Of a stretch of 64,000 nucleotides of DNA, positions 1 to 11,333 are shown piece by piece. A program made the position numbers and the translations under genes. Source of the DNA: Carettochelys insculpta (lineage: Eukaryota > Chordata > Testudines > Carettochelyidae); contig NC_134146.1 in the NCBI RefSeq assembly GCF_033958435.1, forward strand, positions 26,186,501-26,250,500. Direction: 5' to 3'. Each line of letters begins with the position of its first letter. Within the stretch, counting starts at the first letter, position 1. The notes beneath the pieces were generated by a model. It searched no databases and had not been told where the DNA came from. It was given only the letters and a program-made list of their open reading frames with translations.

Positions 1-96
1 TTAAATAAGATATAATTTTACATATTCACTTTTCAGGTTAAGCTCCCCCTGGATCATTTTCTCATCTGTAAAATGGGACAATCTTTAATTAGACAT

Positions 97-529
97 GGGC
101 CTGTCTACACTAGCCCCCTTCTTTGAAGGAAGCATAAACATGACATGAACCAAGGAATATCAGTGAGGCACTATCATACGTATGCAGCACCTCATTATCA
201 TAACCGTGTCTGCATGAATTTTGAATCTGCTAACTTTGAAGTGCTGTCCGACAGTCTAGCCACGGGTGCTTCAAAATACATGCCCAACTTCGAAATTCCC
301 TTACTCTCAAAACGAATTGGGGGTAAGGGAATTTCAAATTTGGTCATGTATTTTGAAGCACCCACATCTAGACTGCCTGTGAGCGCTTTAAAGTTAGCAG
401 CTTCAAAATTTGCATGGCCACCATTATGCTAATGAGGGACTGCATATGCATGGCAGTGTCTCATTCATATTCCCTGGTCCGTGTCATTTCCATGCCCTCT
501 TCAAAGAAGGGGATAGTGTAGACACAGCC
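97..529. mobile_element. Foldback MITE, 'CTCATTAGCAT' family, copy 1
   Basis: The ends are inverted copies of a GTCTACACTA-type terminus: GGCCTGTCTACACTAGCCCC on the left, and GGGGATAGTGTAGACACAGCC on the right. The two halves pair along much of their length. For example a CCCTTACTC...TAAGGG hairpin lies around 299-330, and both arms carry a motif like CTCATTA(G/T)CAT. No coding capacity. The same architecture recurs at 735-1160 and 29518-29748, and half of it at 11132-11333. The termini resemble those of the Harbinger-derived MITEs in this window, so a Harbinger-type transposase is the likely mobiliser (inference). The flanks do not show a clean target duplication. Confidence 0.75.
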
Positions 530-734
530 ATGGTGTCATAGAGATCAGTTAGTTAATGGCTGTAATACACTTTGTAAAGAGCTGGTGATAGTCACAGAAA
601 CTACTGCAGCGGCCCTGATCAGAAGTGCCTTCATGCCGCTCCTTTCCTAGAATTGCAACCTGTCTTCTTAGTGAAGAAATAGCCTGCCGTGAAGGAAAGG
701 TGCTAACAACGATGATAACAGCATGAGACTCATA

Positions 735-1160
735 GACTATGTCTACACTAGTCACTTCCTTTTAGACGGGGCATGGTAATGAGTGAGTTGGGAAAATGCT
801 AATGAGGTGCTGCTGTAAATATGCAGCATCTCATTAGCATAATAGTGGCTACGCATGATTTCGAATCACATACCACCTGTGTAGATGTGGGCCTTTTGAA
901 AGGACCCCCCCCAGACTTCAAAAGCCCCTTCTTCCTAAAACCAAATAGGAAGAAGGGGCTTTTGAAGTTTAGGGTGTCCTTTTGAAAGGCCCCTGTCTAC
1001 ACAGGTGGCCCACGATTCGAAAGTGGCACTTTTGAATCATGTGAGGCCACCATTATGCTAATGAGACACTGCATATTCACGACAGCACCTCATTAGCATC
1101 TTCCCAACTCACTCATTAGCATGCCCCTTCCAAAAGGAAGGGGCTAATATAGACATAGCC
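735..1160. mobile_element. Foldback MITE, 'CTCATTAGCAT' family, copy 2
   Basis: Second member, about 200 bp after the first. Termini are ACTATGTCTACACTAG and CTAATATAGACATAGCC. The arms fold back over the whole element. The centre is a near-perfect hairpin around 922-970, where CTTCAAAAGCCCCTTCTTCC meets its reverse complement GGAAGAAGGGGCTTTTGAAG. Flanking triplets are ATA (left) and ATG (right), compatible with a decayed 3-bp duplication. No ORF of its own: open frames here are by-products of the inverted repeat. Confidence 0.8.
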
Positions 1161-3888
1161 ATGGTATACACAAAGAAGAAACAACTAGTCTTTCGATATG
1201 TCACCCATCCAGTAAATTGTGAGACAGGTACATAGAGATGGGACTCAGAGGCTGTGTCTGTGTGGAAGATAACATTTTTTGGTACCAGAGCTGCCTGTAC
1301 TTCTGATAACGTTTTCAGCACAGAGATACCTCTTATGTGACAATCTGTTCCTCTATGTGTATGGAAAGACCTTAGGAATTGGGCTTCATAGGACGCCTCA
1401 CACTGACTGACACCTCCCACCAATTCAGGCCTTAATTTAGCCAGAGTTTACAGTGGTCTGAAAAAGTGTGGAGAGTCTCTCATCATCCCTGATCCCAAAA
1501 ACAGCTGCCCACCTTCCTGCCTAATTCATTTTGCCATCAATCTCAAAGTCAATCTTCTATCCCCCATCAGTTCTGCCTCCTCCAGCCTCTCTCCACCAAT
1601 TCCACCTCCACATCAGTTATTTCCCCAACAACCTCACCTCTGCTGTTCCTGGAGAGCTTGAGTTCTTCACCCCCATCTGCAGAGGGTGGGGTGGGGTGAG
1701 GAAAGGGAATGGCAGTGCAACAGGATCTCCTCTCCCTGGCCTCCCCTCTCCCTGCAATATGTGGTTGGAAGGGCAGGTCAGACAGCCCATTCCTCAGAAG
1801 AGGGGAGGGAGGAGAAGGGAATGGAACTTTCCTCACCTGCTAGACTCTCTACTCCTTCCTCATTTCTGTCAGAATAGAATCAGATCCTGAGAAGGAGAAA
1901 GCGTGACATGCCTGCTGCATCAGCCTTTGCTGCTCTTCCCCAGAAGGGAGGCAAGAGGGCAGGGGAGAGCAGCTTATCAGAAGGGGTTTCCCCAACAGGC
2001 CCATCAGCAATCCCTTGGCTTTTCAAACCTTTTCCTGGGTCTGCAACACAGAAAATACATTTATTCTTCAAGCCAATCAGGCACACTCAGCTGGCCAAAC
2101 AGACACTTGTGGCTAATGGTTAGTATGCTGGACACCACTGCCCTAGACACAGGATCACTTAGTTCTGCTCCCCGCAACTACCCTTTGCTATGGAACTTGC
2201 TCTCAGACATTTACCTGGACCTGACTCTTTGGGGAGAAGCATTCAGGTTCCAAATTCTTTGAGTATGTCATCTCTCTCTGGAGAAGTGGCTCCTCCCACA
2301 AACAATACAACAGTCTTTTCCCAGCTCCCCCACCTCTATGAAACCTCCCAGAGGACATCCTGTGTCCCTCCTACTTCGTGCTCCATAGTGCTTTTGCGTC
2401 CTCCCCTCCTGTTGTGCTAACAGATTCACGAAAGCCTGCCTCTCTTTCCCAACCATCCAAAGGTCTAGCAGTTCCCAAACTATGGTCTACAGGTGGCTAG
2501 TGGCCTACAGAGCACTTGCTGGTCATTTATGGAAGGCTGGTTTGGTAAAGAATAAACATCTGTAGCCTGGATAAAACAGGTGGGAAGTACCCAAAAAATA
2601 AGCTACTTTTGAATCAGGTTTGAGGTGAGTTGTGCTGCTGGCAAGGGAACACAACAGATGTGCTTTTTAAAATAAGCTCTTTCTCCACTAACATTTTGTC
2701 ATGCACTGATGCAATTGCACCACAGGGCAATGACTGAATCAACACTACTATGAAACTACGTTAAAACCAGATTTCTGCTCTAAGTTTCAAGGACTGCTGT
2801 ACCCTACAGGAAGTGAAGGGGCTTGAGCATATATAATAGCTTCCTCTACTGCTGTACCTGTACTAATGGAACTGCTGTTTTAGTTTCCTGCTAAAGACCT
2901 GTACTTTGAAACCAAAGGTCATTAGTTCACACACCTGATGCTTCCTCTGAGGTTAGTGCATGTATATGGAACAGATTACTACAACTGATACAGGGTGTGA
3001 AATATCAAATGACATTCTAGCGAGATGGGTCTGAGATACAATTTCACTGAAACTTAAAAGCAATGGAGATTTCAGCTGGCATTTTCTACAGGGCTTTCAA
3101 ATGCATATGCAGCTCAGCTACTGTGACAATAAAATCAAGCTGAGGCATTGCCAATAGATTCAATATAAAGTTTGTGGGAGTGTTTAGATTTTTTTTAACT
3201 CCAACAGATGTATCGCCAATAATATTATCACATTAGTGAAGCACTTTTAAATTTTATTTCATTTTGACAAATAGAATTGGTACCATTAGACTCTTCCCAG
3301 TAATCACAAAGGGCAATATGAATGCATTATTCCTGATAAAAGTTAGGTATGTGTCTACAGGCTACATATAGAAGCACTAATATAGATTTTTTAAATGGCA
3401 TTTGAGATATTGATTTGAGCTGTTCAGATGACAGAAGAAGTTTCCATTAGGCTTTATTAAAACTCAACTCAGCATATTCCTGAGTCATACTTATGCTTGC
3501 CCTTTTAAGAACAAACATGTTAGAAATGAAGTGAGACAGTTCCATAGAGCAGCCTGCTTGTCCACTGGCAGCAGCTCAGGACTTTTAGTTGATGGCCTCG
3601 TGTTACTTATCCTATTTTAAGGTATGACTGAATAAGGATGGCTTTTGTAAATCACAAAGCTTAGGTATAGCTGTTTGGCTTTGTAAACCATAGCCTAAAA
3701 TGGGATTTTCCAAAGGTAACCCTCATGCGAAATTAACTTTAACCAACAGGTTTAAAAGTGTTCACTGCTTCATCAACCTGTATCTGTATCAGTTATGAGC
3801 AAGATCTTGCAAATTTTATTCACGCAAGCGATCCTTATTCAAACCTGTAATTCCAATGACTTCATTGGGACTACTAACTGAAAGGAGG
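1161..3888. other. No gene recognised; anonymous AT-rich DNA
   Basis: Open frames of 60-120 codons occur around 1530-2460 on both strands, in a CT/AG-rich stretch. None shows a recognisable domain or a splice-site arrangement that I would defend. A motif like the end of a hAT element (CAGTTCCCAAAC) starts near 2467, but I cannot find its partner end. Nothing else is supported. Confidence 0.4.
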
Positions 3889-4345
3889 GTGTGATGGATG
3901 GCACCCCTATATTCCCACTCTATACACTATTGTAATAAACTTTGTTCAAAAAGACATCATTACTTGTCGAGTATATTGTGTTGAAATATATGTAACATTA
4001 TAAAAAGTTATGAACATAATCTGAAATCATGACTGAAGTGTATTTACTAGATAAGTCTGGAAAGTGGATAAACCTGTTTCTTAAAGACAAATGACATGTT
4101 GATGCCTCTACCAGGTGTCAAAATGATGGGTTATCCCTATAAAGTGGCTATTGTTTGGCATAGAAGCCAGGGAGGGCAGGAGATGATTATCTAAATTTTA
4201 GCAAGCAGAGGTGGGGGAAAAAAACTGTATAACACCTCTTCCTCCTCCAGATTGTGTTTGTGTCTCCCTACTCTCATCTGGAAAGAACTTTATCTAGAGG
4301 TTACTCAAGAAAATGCATTTCAAAGGGAGACTGAACTATAAAAAA
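3889..4345 (+). repeat. Possible LTR-like repeat
   Basis: The block begins TGTGATGGATGGC, has an AATAAA within the first 60 bases (TGTAATAAAC) and a purine-rich stretch near 4202-4230. The look is that of a dispersed turtle LTR-type repeat, but I cannot locate the far terminus or a target duplication. The call is weak and the right boundary is approximate. Confidence 0.25.
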
Positions 4346-4494
4346 AATACGAGTTGATAGCAGGTAGCCAGGAAGGGAAAGGACTGGTCCTAGAGAGCAC
4401 AAAGGTTGCAGTGGAGAAAGGAAGGGGCAGAAGGCAAAAGTTCTACAGTAGTTGCTTTATAGTAAGTGCCTCCCAACCTTTCTGCATAAATAGT

Positions 4495-5710
4495 AACAGA
4501 GAGAAAGCCGTGCTAGTCTACATACTATCAAAACAAAAAGGCATTCTAGTAGCACTTCAAAGACTAATAAAATAATTTATTAGGTGATGAGCTTTTGTGG
4601 AACAGATCCACTTCTTCAGATCATAGCCATACCAGAACAGACTCAATATTTAAGGCACAGAGAACCAAAAATCATAATTAAGGTGGACAAATCAGAAAAA
4701 AAATTATCAAGGTGAGCAAATCAGAGAGTAGAGGGACAGAAGGGGGGGTGTCAAGAATTAGATTAAGCCAAGTATGCAAACGAGCCCCTATAATGACCCA
4801 GAAAATTCCCATCCCAGTTCAAACCATGTGTTAATGTGTCAAATTTAAATATAAAAGAACCTCTACATCCATTGTAGCAAGGATGGTGTTGTCAGGAACT
4901 CTTCCAGATGTTTTGTAATTTCCTCAGGAAGTCAGTTGTATCTCGGAGATAGCTGGGAGTGTTAGTGTCATAGGGTTTGAGGAGGGAGTCCACATAACTG
5001 GATAGTCCAGTGGTAAGAGTGCCAGTACCCAAAATGATAGGGTGTCCAGGGTTCCCAGGTTTGTGGATTTTGGGAAGTAAATAGAATAATCCAGGCTGGG
5101 GTTCAGATGGTGTGTTTGAGTGAATAAGGTCTTGAGTAGCAGCAGGGAGTTCCTTAAGTAGTTGTTGTAATTTCTTTTGGAATTCCAAAGTGGGATCAGA
5201 GGAGAGAGGTCTATAAAATGTGGTGCTGGAGAGTTGTCTGGCTGCCTCTGATTCATAGTCTGACTTACTGATGATGGTAACAGCACCCACTTTGTCAGCT
5301 GGTTTGATTATAATGTCTGGGTTGAACCCCAGATGCCCTTAAATATTGAGTCTGTTCTGGTATGGCTATGGTCTGAAGAAGTGGGTCTGTCCCACGAAAG
5401 CTCATTACCTAATAAATTACTTTCAAAACAAAAAGCAGTCAAGTAGCACTTTAACGACTAGCAAAATAGTTTATTAGGTGAGTTTTTGTGGGACAGACCC
5501 ACTTCTTCAGACCATAGCCAGACCAGAACAGACTCAATATTTAAGGCACAGAGAACCAAAAACAGTAAGCAAGGAGGACAAATCAGAAAAAGATAATCAA
5601 GGTGGGCAAATCAGAGAGTGGAGGGGTGGGGGGGAAGGTCAAGAATTAGATTGAGCCAAGTATGCAGACGAGCCCCTATAGTGACTCAGAAAGTTCCCAA
5701 AGGAAGAGCA
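4495..5710 (-). mobile_element. Penelope-like element cluster with direct and inverted ends
   Basis: A terminal sequence (TTTATTAGGTGATGAGC...CCACTTCTTCAGA...CAGACTCAATATTTAAGGCACAG) occurs three times. There are direct copies at about 4545-4800 and 5445-5700, and an inverted partial copy at 5340-5425. Between the first direct copy and the inverted one lies part of a Penelope-type reverse transcriptase ORF on the minus strand. Penelope-like elements are known for partial tandem and inverted head arrangements, and this layout fits. Another inverted-orientation copy of the same end lies at 28177-28380. Confidence 0.75.
4892..5320 (-). pseudogene. Penelope-like reverse transcriptase fragment
   Basis: The minus-strand frame over 4892-5290 reads through a segment typical of the region ahead of the Penelope RT catalytic core. 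It includes FYLLPKIHKPGNPGHPI, then LSSYVDSLLKPY and LRDTTDFLRKL. This LLPKIHKP block is characteristic of Penelope-like elements. Only about 130 residues remain. The catalytic Asp motifs, the GIY-YIG endonuclease and the true N terminus are missing, so it is a dead fragment. The first Met is simply the first one in the open frame. Confidence 0.8.
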
Positions 5711-6574
5711 AAGGGATCTGCTCATGGATGGAAGATTGGATTCTTCCATCTTCAGGGAGAGGAGGGGTCTCCTAAGGGGGGCAGAGGACAAGCCAAGCAT
5801 TCTAGTGTTGCTCACTATGGTTTGGAGGGAACTTTCTCTTCATCCCTACGGATTTGCTCTTGGTATGTACAATTTGCTGTGTAGCTTGGAACCTGACCTG
5901 CAGCCCTTACTCACATATGTGAAGTCTGGAAAACCAGGACCCTACTTTCACCATTGCAAATTTTCAAGGTTCATATTTAAATGAAGCCAAGAGATGACTG
6001 CTATTAAGGTACATTGGGATAAAATGACACATAAAAAACAGGGTTAAAAGAGAAACCCATAATGGATGTGTTGGTATAAAAAGTAACAGTTTGCTAGTAC
6101 ACAAATTCCAGGACCATGTGCCTTTGGAATTAACTCAGCTGTATTTATAAAATTTGTCCTTGGGTTGTAACTCAGTGCCAGAAGCTTAGTTTTCAAAGAG
6201 GTTGGAAAGCAGCAAAGGAAAGACCTCCTGTTAATATGCCTCTTCTCTGACTCTAGCATGTTACAGAGAGGGGTTTTTTTAACAACTGTGTTGGAACTTG
6301 ACCTGGAATTCTTCCCATTAAAGTCAACAGGAATTGTGGGTGCACTAGCAAAGTCGGGACCTTAATTTTCATTCTTGCTTTTAAAGTAAAAAAAACAAAA
6401 AGTGAAATACAGTGCTATAAGTATGTAGTAAAATATATGGTCAAAATATTTAAAACAAGGCTATTTGTTCTACCTGCAGATAATCTAGACGAAGTTTTAA
6501 CTTTGTGGGTTTCATGCTCCTACTGAATCAGAGTTTCGCTATTGTCTTCAAAGAGATGCAGTAATATATGGCTC
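5711..6574. other. No gene recognised
   Basis: AT-rich unique-looking sequence between the Penelope cluster and the first Harbinger-derived MITE. Short open frames are not supported by composition or domain content. Confidence 0.4.
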
Positions 6575-6577
6575 TGT

Positions 6578-7242
6578 GGGTGCGTCCACACTAGCCGGCT
6601 ACTTCGAAGTAGCCAGCACAACATCGAAATAGCACACGTCACGCCTACATGCGCCATGTGCTATTTCGATGTTGAAATCGGCGTTAGGCGGTGAGACGTC
6701 AAAATCGCTAGTGCCCTACTTCGACGTTCAACGTTGAAGTAGGGCATGTGTAGACGATCCGCGTCCCGCTGCTTCAAAATAGCGGGGTCCTCCAGGGCGG
6801 CCATCAGCTGAGGGGTTGAGAGACGCTCTGTCCAGCCCCTGCGGGGCTCTATGATCACCGCGTGCAGCAGCCCTTAGCCCAGGGCTTCTGGCTGCTGCTG
6901 CTGCAGCTGAGGGTCTATGCTGCATGCACAGGGCCTGCAACCGGTTGTCGGCTCTGTGGATCTCGTGCTGTGCAGGCCAAGTTTGTCTGGGAGGGGCCCT
7001 TTAAGGGAGTGGATTGGGGCTTTGCTGGCCCCTTATTTCAAAGGGGAGCGCTTGTGTGTGTGGACGCGCCGCATTTCCTTCCGGGTGGCTCCTTTCGACG
7101 TTTTCCGTTGCTACTTCAACATTGAACGTCGATGGCACCAGTCCTGGAGGACGTGTAGACGATACGTGTCAAAGTAGCCTATTTCAAGGTTCTTACTTCG
7201 AAATAGGCTACTTTGACATAGCATGCTAGTGTAGATATAGCC
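6578..7242 (-). mobile_element. Harbinger-derived MITE, copy 1 (665 bp)
   Basis: The ends match both ends of the full Harbinger element at 54831-59412, in the opposite orientation. The left end has GCTACTTCGAAGTAGCC, the GCGTTAGGCGGTGAGACGTC stretch, and the run from the GGCCATCAGCTGAGGGGTTG block to CAGCCCCTGCGGGGCTCTATG. The right end has the GGAGGACGTGTAGACGATACG region. Flanking triplets TGT/TAT differ by one base, so a 3-bp duplication is likely. It is the most diverged of the three copies, with shortened termini and many TCGA sites converted. It has no coding capacity and must depend on a transposase supplied elsewhere. Confidence 0.85.
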
Positions 7243-7639
7243 TATGTGACTGTAGGCAAGAATCTGGGTGATACCTGTTATAAGTCCATATTGTTGCTGT
7301 TTTCAAAGTCCTAGTGTTTTTTTGTGGCATGGGTGATTACTGGTAGCTACTGGATCTCAAGTAAGATATAAGTCCCTGACCTGTCCCTGTGATTGCTAGC
7401 ATGCCTTCTCTAGGGCGAAAGTTATTATGAAGGAAGATTTTCAAACCATAAGATATTTTGGTAATAGCTTACATAGTACAAAAATTTCTTTGTTAAGGTT
7501 CCCCTTCAAATCATGTTAAAACAATCACCTCATATTTAGTTTTATTTAAATAACCTTTTATAAAAAAACTTATAAGCCATCATTTTAGATGAACATTAAA
7601 AATAGTCCCTTGCACTGTCTGCAAATTAAGCACTGTAGC

Positions 7640-8750
7640 CAGTGCTGTAACAAGGGTGTGGCGAGTGAGGCACTTGCCTCAGGTGCCGAAGTGAGGGGGT
7701 GCAGAAAAACAATACAGAAAATTAATTATTTTAACACAGCTACTAAGCTATCTTCACTTGAGCCTCACATGTCAGCATGCCTGCCCATACCGAGGACAGT
7801 CAACCGCTCCTTAGGAGCAATGTTTCCTGGGGGGGTGCATCTTTTTCAAATTGGTATAGTAAAATAATATGCTTTGCAACAAAGATTTTGTCCAGTTTCT
7901 TAATAGATGTTTCCTTTATGAGGTCCATGGTAAAGTTTATGTGGCAATCCCTTCAACGTGTTTCCAGTTTTCAGGATAACTATTTTAACTGGGAGTCTGA
8001 GCCATTAAAGGTTACTGTATTTAAGAATTGAAGCGGGAGAAAGTTGTCCTTACCGGATGTGTATTGTGTTTGATTGTAGGCAGATGTTCTTTTGTTAAAG
8101 TGGACGCTGCTAATTTTCAAAAAGCAGCAGTAGCTTTAAGTTTTAAATACAACAGCAATTTGAATGCCTCAGAGATGCAGAGTTGTAAACATCCAGTATA
8201 GCGCTGTTGCCATATATTTCTTGTCTGACTAGTTTGGACCTTCTACAGTTAGTTCATGAATATAATCTGGCCAAATCTTATCCAGATTTGGAAATCACCC
8301 TGTGAATATTTATCTGCTTGCCAGTGACTGTGACTTCTTGTAAAAGAAGTTTTAGTAAACTAAAATTAATTAAGAACTACTTTTGAGGATACCAGGGTCA
8401 GGAGATATTATCAAATATGTCCATCTTATCAATGAGGTAGTAAATAATATTAATTTCAATCCAATTATTGATGAGTTTGCCTCATTGAAAGTGCTCAAAT
8501 TACAATTATAAACAAAAACCTAATAGTACCTGACATGGTGATATTTTATAATTATATATATATATGTGTATGTATTTATTGATTGTTTATGCAAATCTCA
8601 TAATTATAATAAATATTATTATTATTTATGTATTCCCCCCCTTTTTTTTTTTTTTTTTTTTTACAAAATAACTACTTTGAATATACAAACATGAGGGTGC
8701 ACAATTTTATATTCTTGCCTCAGGCGCAAAATTAGCTAGTTACAGCACTG
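7640..8750. mobile_element. Non-autonomous hAT-like element (1,111 bp)
   Basis: Terminal inverted repeats CAGTGCTGTAACAAG (left) and the complement of CAGTGCTGTAACTAG (right) are flanked by ACTGTAGC (7632-7639) and ATTGTAGC (8751-8758). That is an 8-bp duplication with one mismatch, the hAT hallmark. The interior is AT-rich, with TA and poly-T runs (8555-8662), and carries no transposase. A second member in the opposite orientation lies at 38053-38883 and shares both ends. The end sequences next to the repeats read GAGGCACTTGCCTCAGGTGC and TTGCCTCAGGCGCAAAATTA. Confidence 0.85.
8641..8662 (+). repeat. Poly-T tract
   Basis: A T-run of 22 bases in total, following a C-run, inside the hAT-like element and close to TA-rich microsatellite sequence. 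Confidence 0.9.
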
Positions 8751-8825
8751 ATTGTAGCATTGTGCTGTTTCATGAAACTCCAAAAGTAAAACTGATCAAA
8801 AACACCCACAAAAATGAGAGAAAAG

Positions 8826-8992
8826 GTAAATGAGGCAGTACGTTTTGTTGAACCAATCTGTTGAAGGAAAGGACAAGCTTTTGAGCTTCACAGATCTTTG
8901 ATGTGAAAAGAACTCCATGCAAGAAAGCTTGTCCCCTCCACCACTAGAAGTTGGTCCAGTAAAAGACGTCCTCTACCTCATCTTAGATGAGG
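8826..8992. repeat. Inverted-repeat remnant, Penelope-type terminal motif
   Basis: The left part reads TGAGGCAGTACGTTTTGTTG then ACAAGCTTTTGAGCTTCACA. The right part reads AAAGCTTGTCCC...GTTGGTCCAGTAAAAGACG...CTACCTCATCT, which is its inverted counterpart. Related motifs occur at 22562-22660 (inverted) and 30062-30220. I read these as decayed termini of one Penelope-like or similar retroelement family. The class is inferred from general resemblance only. Confidence 0.45.
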
Positions 8993-10946
8993 ATGAATTT
9001 GGCTACACCACCAAATACAAAATACTAAGATGACTGGTCTCTTCTTGTTATCCAAACTGACAGTGAGATAAAGAAAACAGACAGCTTGTGTTTTCAAACA
9101 TTCTGCGTACTCACAACTCTCATTTAAATAACTAATCGATCTCAGAGCTCAACAGCTTTAAAAAAACTAAGGTCTTTATGTTTTCTGTCTTTCTAATCTC
9201 TCTTAAACTAATCAGCACACAGGACAGTTTAATGTACTAAATTAGAGGGAAGATTCTTCTCCATATCTTAGAAGCCAAACAAGTAACTCTAAAATCAAGC
9301 ATCTGTTTTCAAACAGGCTCGTCATAATCTGGCAGGAAACATTTTACACATACTTGAACGAGTTGCTTTCAGAATCATCTTCTCTTGCATGCAATTAACA
9401 TTTCCTTTCATTCTTCCTCTCATGCAACAGCAGTTTAAGACAATGCTATGTATTTATCATGGAAAGCCACTTATTCCCTACATTGCCATGCCTCTTTGCT
9501 ACACCGTTAAAAGATTCAGCCTGAAAACAGAGGTGTGTAGGTAACTAACTACTCCTCTGGGCTCAGTCACATATAACAGTTTACACAGGCCCATGAACTT
9601 CTGTATTTGTAACAGAATTCTCCACAACCTTGTAGTCATGTGTAACTGAGCTGCTGACTGTTGAGTGACTAGTTGTCTTTATTTAGAAAATTCATACATC
9701 GCAGCTAGACAATAACTTGGGTAATGGAAAACCTGAAATCTTTGGAAAATAAGAGAATAGGGCAAGACAGGATTTTACGTATATTGCTAAATCTCTCCAT
9801 CAGACCAAAGTCTGAAATAATAGTAGGTTCTGATCTCCAGGCATGTGCATTACTTCCATTCTCAATCACTTGCATACATTTGGGGAATTATTATTATCAT
9901 TTGTTGCTTTAATGTCTGTGTCCTGACCAACACTGAAGAAACTCATCCTAGGCTGTATTTGTACTAGCCAACTACAGCCTAGTATCAAATATTGCATTCC
10001 TGAGCAAGCTCAGAAAAGGCCACTTCAATCTCATCTATTTGAAGTGAATATCCTAAACCTGTAACAGATTGCAAGGACATGGGACAGAAACCATTATAAA
10101 TGTCACGTAAGGATGATCTCCTGTAGTCATTGCAAAGGGAAGGTATCCATTCTCAACCTCCTCAACACCTCTGCAGAGCATTTGCAAGTGGTGACCATAA
10201 AATACTGCAGTCTAGCCTGATAAAGATCACAGAATTTTAGGGTAATGGACAAGTAATGATGGGAAGCTATACTTCCACTACTAGATCCCTAAACTCTGAA
10301 GTCCAACAAGGATTAATTCTCTCTCTGGTCCTAGTCAACATCTACATGCAGTCACTAAGTGAACTGGTAAGAGGACGTAGAAACAACTGCTAGCAATATA
10401 CTGGAGACACAACAGTACCGTATCACTACCATATCACTACTACACATGGCAGCGTTTGGATGAGATTTCTGTATGGATGAAGAACAGCTAGTTGAAAATT
10501 AACCTGAGCAAGACAGAGGTGATTATGGTGAAGAAAGGAAAGAGTTTTTGATGAGTTTGCAGCCATGGTACAGTCTCTGGCTGAAGCCACATGCTCACAA
10601 TTGGCCAATTCAGTGTGTATCTTCAATCCATATGTTAGGGGTGTCCCGTGTCATATGTGAATGCTAAACTCTCACACAGCATCTGTCACCAATACTAGCA
10701 ACTCCTAGACCTGTTTTACACTCTAGAACTGCTGTGAGGAGAATAACACTTGTTAACAGCTTTAGTTGGCTAGGAGATTCTACCCCATTCTGGAGAACGA
10801 CAACCTCCCCCCAGTTATTTTTGCCTTTGTCACCTCTCAGCTGCAGGCATCTTCAAGTAGGACCCTGCAGACCTCAGTCTGGTATCCTAGGAGCTAGCAA
10901 ATTTCAAATGTATGTGTATCGCCTTCACTGGTCTCACTTCATTTTA
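8993..10946. other. No gene recognised
   Basis: About 2 kb of AT-rich sequence with only short chance open frames. No repeat family could be assigned with confidence. Confidence 0.4.
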
Positions 10947-11128
10947 CAATTGTAGGAGAGGAAGGGACCTCTATAGGCTATCTAGCCCAGCTCCTTGCAT
11001 TGGCACAGGAGTATTATCTAAACCATTCCTATATGTTTTTTTAAAAACCTCCAGTAATAGAGATTCTATGCCCTCCACCTAAGCTGCACTTTCTTTAATG
11101 CTTCTTCAATTTTTGTTGCATTTGCTCT
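10947..11128 (-). mobile_element. CR1 LINE 3' fragment
   Basis: Reads GAGGAAGGGACCTCTATAGG...CATCTAGCCCAGCTCC-like text followed by GAGTATTATCTAAACCATTC and CCTCCAGTAATAGAGATTC. This is the reverse complement of the well-known CR1 3' region. No coding sequence is left. The right edge abuts the MITE half at 11132. Confidence 0.75.
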
Positions 11129-11131
11129 CTT

Positions 11132-11333
11132 AGGCTGGGTCTACACTTGCCCCCAGCTTTGAAGGGGGCATGTTAATCACGGTGATGGGAGAATACTAAT
11201 GAAGTGCTGTGGTGAATATGCAGCACTTCATTAGGCTAATTCTCCCCCATGGCAACCTCGAAGTGCCGGCATGCGTGTAGCTGCAGGCAGTTCAAAGTGC
11301 TCACACTACTTCGAAGTGCCTTTACTCCTCAAA
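11132..11333. mobile_element. Left half of a 'CTCATTAGCAT' MITE
   Basis: Starts GGCTGGGTCTACACTTGCCC and keeps the ATACTAATGAAGTGCTG and GCAGCACTTCATTAGGCTAA arms, then TACTTCGAAGTGCC. It stops near the centre of the element, at CCTTTACTCCTCAAAA. The expected right arm is absent: LINE coding sequence follows directly. The half element is therefore truncated by a deletion or insertion junction around 11333. Confidence 0.7.

Noticed and set aside
1531..2460. Cluster of overlapping open frames in a CT-rich region
   Set aside because: Low-complexity composition, no domains, open on both strands. Chance.
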